Made by a program: the position numbers and the translations under genes. A stretch of 8,428 bases of DNA from the NCBI GenBank assembly GCA_955652455.1, contig CATPBU010000045.1, positions 1 to 8,428 of the forward strand, given 5' to 3'. This stretch comes from Candidatus Dormiibacterota bacterium. Lineage in GTDB: Bacteria; Chloroflexota; Dormibacteria; UBA8260. Shown here piece by piece: positions 7,315-8,428 of this stretch (its first letter is position 1; the number at the start of each line of letters is the position of its first letter). The notes beneath the pieces were generated by a model. The model searched no databases. It saw only the letters and a program-made list of their open reading frames with translations, and was not told where the DNA came from.

Positions 7315-8268
7315 TCAGGCTGTCTTGTGAGGTGGACGGTGCGCGTGATGGGCCGGCATCAGCGCGTGTTTGGCTGACCGTTCGAGGCTGTGCAGCATCG
7401 TGTGCGCCTTGCTCTCCAGGTGACCGGACGTGTTCATCGCCCCGGGTACCTTGAGCAGCAACCACAGAGTCGCCAGCGCGTAGATGGTCGTGATCAACCC
7501 ACCGCTGGAGTCGAACTCCGTGGTGACCGCCACGCGCAGGATGATCAGCTGCACAGCCTGCATGAACACCGTGCCAAAGAACAACCGCAACCACGAACGC
7601 GCGTGACTACGGGTGTCACGAATGACTGTGAGCAGCGCGGCGAGCGGGGCGGTGACGATCAGCACGTTGAGCAGGGCAGTGCGGATCACGTAGGCGAGAA
7701 CGAGGATGGCCATCGCGGCAACGAGGGCGAGGGCCATCACCCCCTGGAAGAGGTCCTGGCCGGTGACCAGTCCGGCGATCACCGTCGGCGAGAGGCTCGC
7801 TGACCAGGGGAGGTTGTCGCCGTTCAACGGCCCCCCGAGTGACAGTGCCACGCTGCCGAGCGCGTTATTGAGGTCGATCGCCATCTGCACGAAGAGCAGC
7901 GACCCGTGCGCCAGCACGACGGCAAGAAGGATTCGTGGGATGATCACCTTGAGGTCGTACTTCGACCGCATCGAGCGCTCGAAGATGCTTCGCAGCGACG
8001 TGAACAGGATCACGATACCGATGAGCACGTCGACCGCCACTGTCAGCCCGAGGTTGAGCTTGGCGAGGTTGGGGTTGGCAGTGATCGGTCGGTTGACCGA
8101 GACAGTGGGGTCGACGGTGCGAAACAGGAAGCGGTCGAGCACTCCCATCATGTCGACGCGCGCGACTGAGAGGAAGTGCCCGAGCAGGCCGGTGATCGAC
8201 TGAACCAGGAAACCGATCGGGTCGGTCACGGCATGTCCGATGCCCGTGATGCCGGTGATGATCCCCAC
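7315..8268 (-). CDS. TrbL/VirB6-like type IV secretion membrane protein
   Basis: This protein of about 317 residues is predicted to be the polytopic inner-membrane channel component of a conjugative type IV secretion system. From the GTG at 8266-8268 it has a hydrophobic/amphipathic N terminus (GIITGITGIGHAVTDPIG), then about six helices near residues 73-92, 109-131, 174-194, 197-216, 229-248 and 258-272. The segments IPRILLAVVLAHGS, RSWLRLFFGTVFMQAVQ and LATLWLLLKVPGAM resemble TrbL-family proteins of actinobacterial elements. The soluble C terminus is His-rich (HALMPAHHAHRPPH). The GTG start lies 1 bp after the stop of the upstream pilin-like gene. A longer reading from ATG at 8307 adds 13 residues and would overlap that gene by 38 bp, which is less likely. 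Membrane topology and neighbours carry the assignment; sequence conservation in this family is low. Confidence 0.83.
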   Translation of the reverse strand: MGIITGITGIGHAVTDPIGFLVQSITGLLGHFLSVARVDMMGVLDRFLFRTVDPTVSVNRPITANPNLAKLNLGLTVAVDVLIGIVILFTSLRSIFERSMRSKYDLKVIIPRILLAVVLAHGSLLFVQMAIDLNNALGSVALSLGGPLNGDNLPWSASLSPTVIAGLVTGQDLFQGVMALALVAAMAILVLAYVIRTALLNVLIVTAPLAALLTVIRDTRSHARSWLRLFFGTVFMQAVQLIILRVAVTTEFDSSGGLITTIYALATLWLLLKVPGAMNTSGHLESKAHTMLHSLERSAKHALMPAHHAHRPPHKTA

Positions 8269-8269
8269 G

Positions 8270-8428
8270 TCAGTGCACGCCACCGGGGATGCTGGAGATG
8301 ATCGCATGGGTGAGCGTGCCGGCCACCTCGACGCCGATGGTGCCGAACACGATCCGCCCGATCCAGCGCTTGGCCTCCATGACGCTGCGCGGGTCGACGG
8401 CGACGATCTTGTACATGAACGCGATCAG
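8270..8428 (-). CDS. Small pilin-like (TrbC/VirB2-like) membrane protein, C-terminal part
   Basis: Only the last 52 codons are inside the window; the start lies beyond the right edge. The readable part contains LIAFMYKIVAVDPRSVMEAK followed by RWIGRIVFGTIGVEVAGTLT and ends HAIISSIPGGVH. A hydrophobic segment, a short loop containing P-x-x-V-x-x-A-K and a second Gly-rich hydrophobic helix is the pattern of VirB2/TrbC-type pilin subunits, which are usually encoded close to TrbL/VirB6-like genes. The one-base gap before the TrbL-like GTG supports a shared operon. The assignment is tentative because the N-terminal half, including any signal peptide, is missing. This frame is too short to stand out without the downstream context. 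Confidence 0.6.
   Translation of the reverse strand: MIAFMYKIVAVDPRSVMEAKRWIGRIVFGTIGVEVAGTLTHAIISSIPGGVH

Overview
The base composition (GC-rich, with strong third-position G/C preference), the gene families and the GTG starts suggest a high-GC actinobacterium (Actinomycetota). I cannot name a genus. The window holds eight genes, two of them cut by the window edges. There are no tRNA, rRNA, CRISPR or insertion-sequence features that I can support.

Left part (1-3294), chromosome-like. A DUF255/thioredoxin-fold gene (YyaL/SSP411 family) runs leftward off the window. Divergent from it is a small two-helix membrane protein that resembles the DUF1003 family. It is followed on the same strand by a 775-residue polytopic membrane protein with GGDEF and EAL domains, both with intact signature residues, so it is a cyclic-di-GMP turnover enzyme with an internally duplicated membrane sensor region.

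Middle part (3312-5710), a self-contained efflux module on the minus strand. A PadR-family repressor gene overlaps by 8 bp the start of a 14-helix DHA2 (EmrB/QacA-type) MFS exporter gene. The pair is preceded by a near-consensus promoter whose -10 box is overlapped by a perfect 16-bp palindrome, a good candidate autoregulatory operator. The exporter and the GGDEF-EAL gene converge tail to tail with a 17-bp gap.

Right part (5791-8428), minus strand. A secreted or membrane-anchored SGNH-hydrolase-like protein (DUF4886-like) lies next to a block that looks like part of a conjugative element: a pilin-like small membrane protein (3' end only), a TrbL/VirB6-like inner-membrane type IV secretion protein, and a single-stranded-DNA-binding protein that lacks the usual acidic C-terminal tip. 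These three are tightly spaced and probably co-transcribed. The 209-bp stretch between ssb and the SGNH gene is the probable edge of the conjugation block, though I see no attachment site there.

No clearly unprecedented system is visible. The most testable leads are the PadR operator, the duplicated membrane sensor of the GGDEF-EAL protein, and the tipless SSB tied to the transfer genes.
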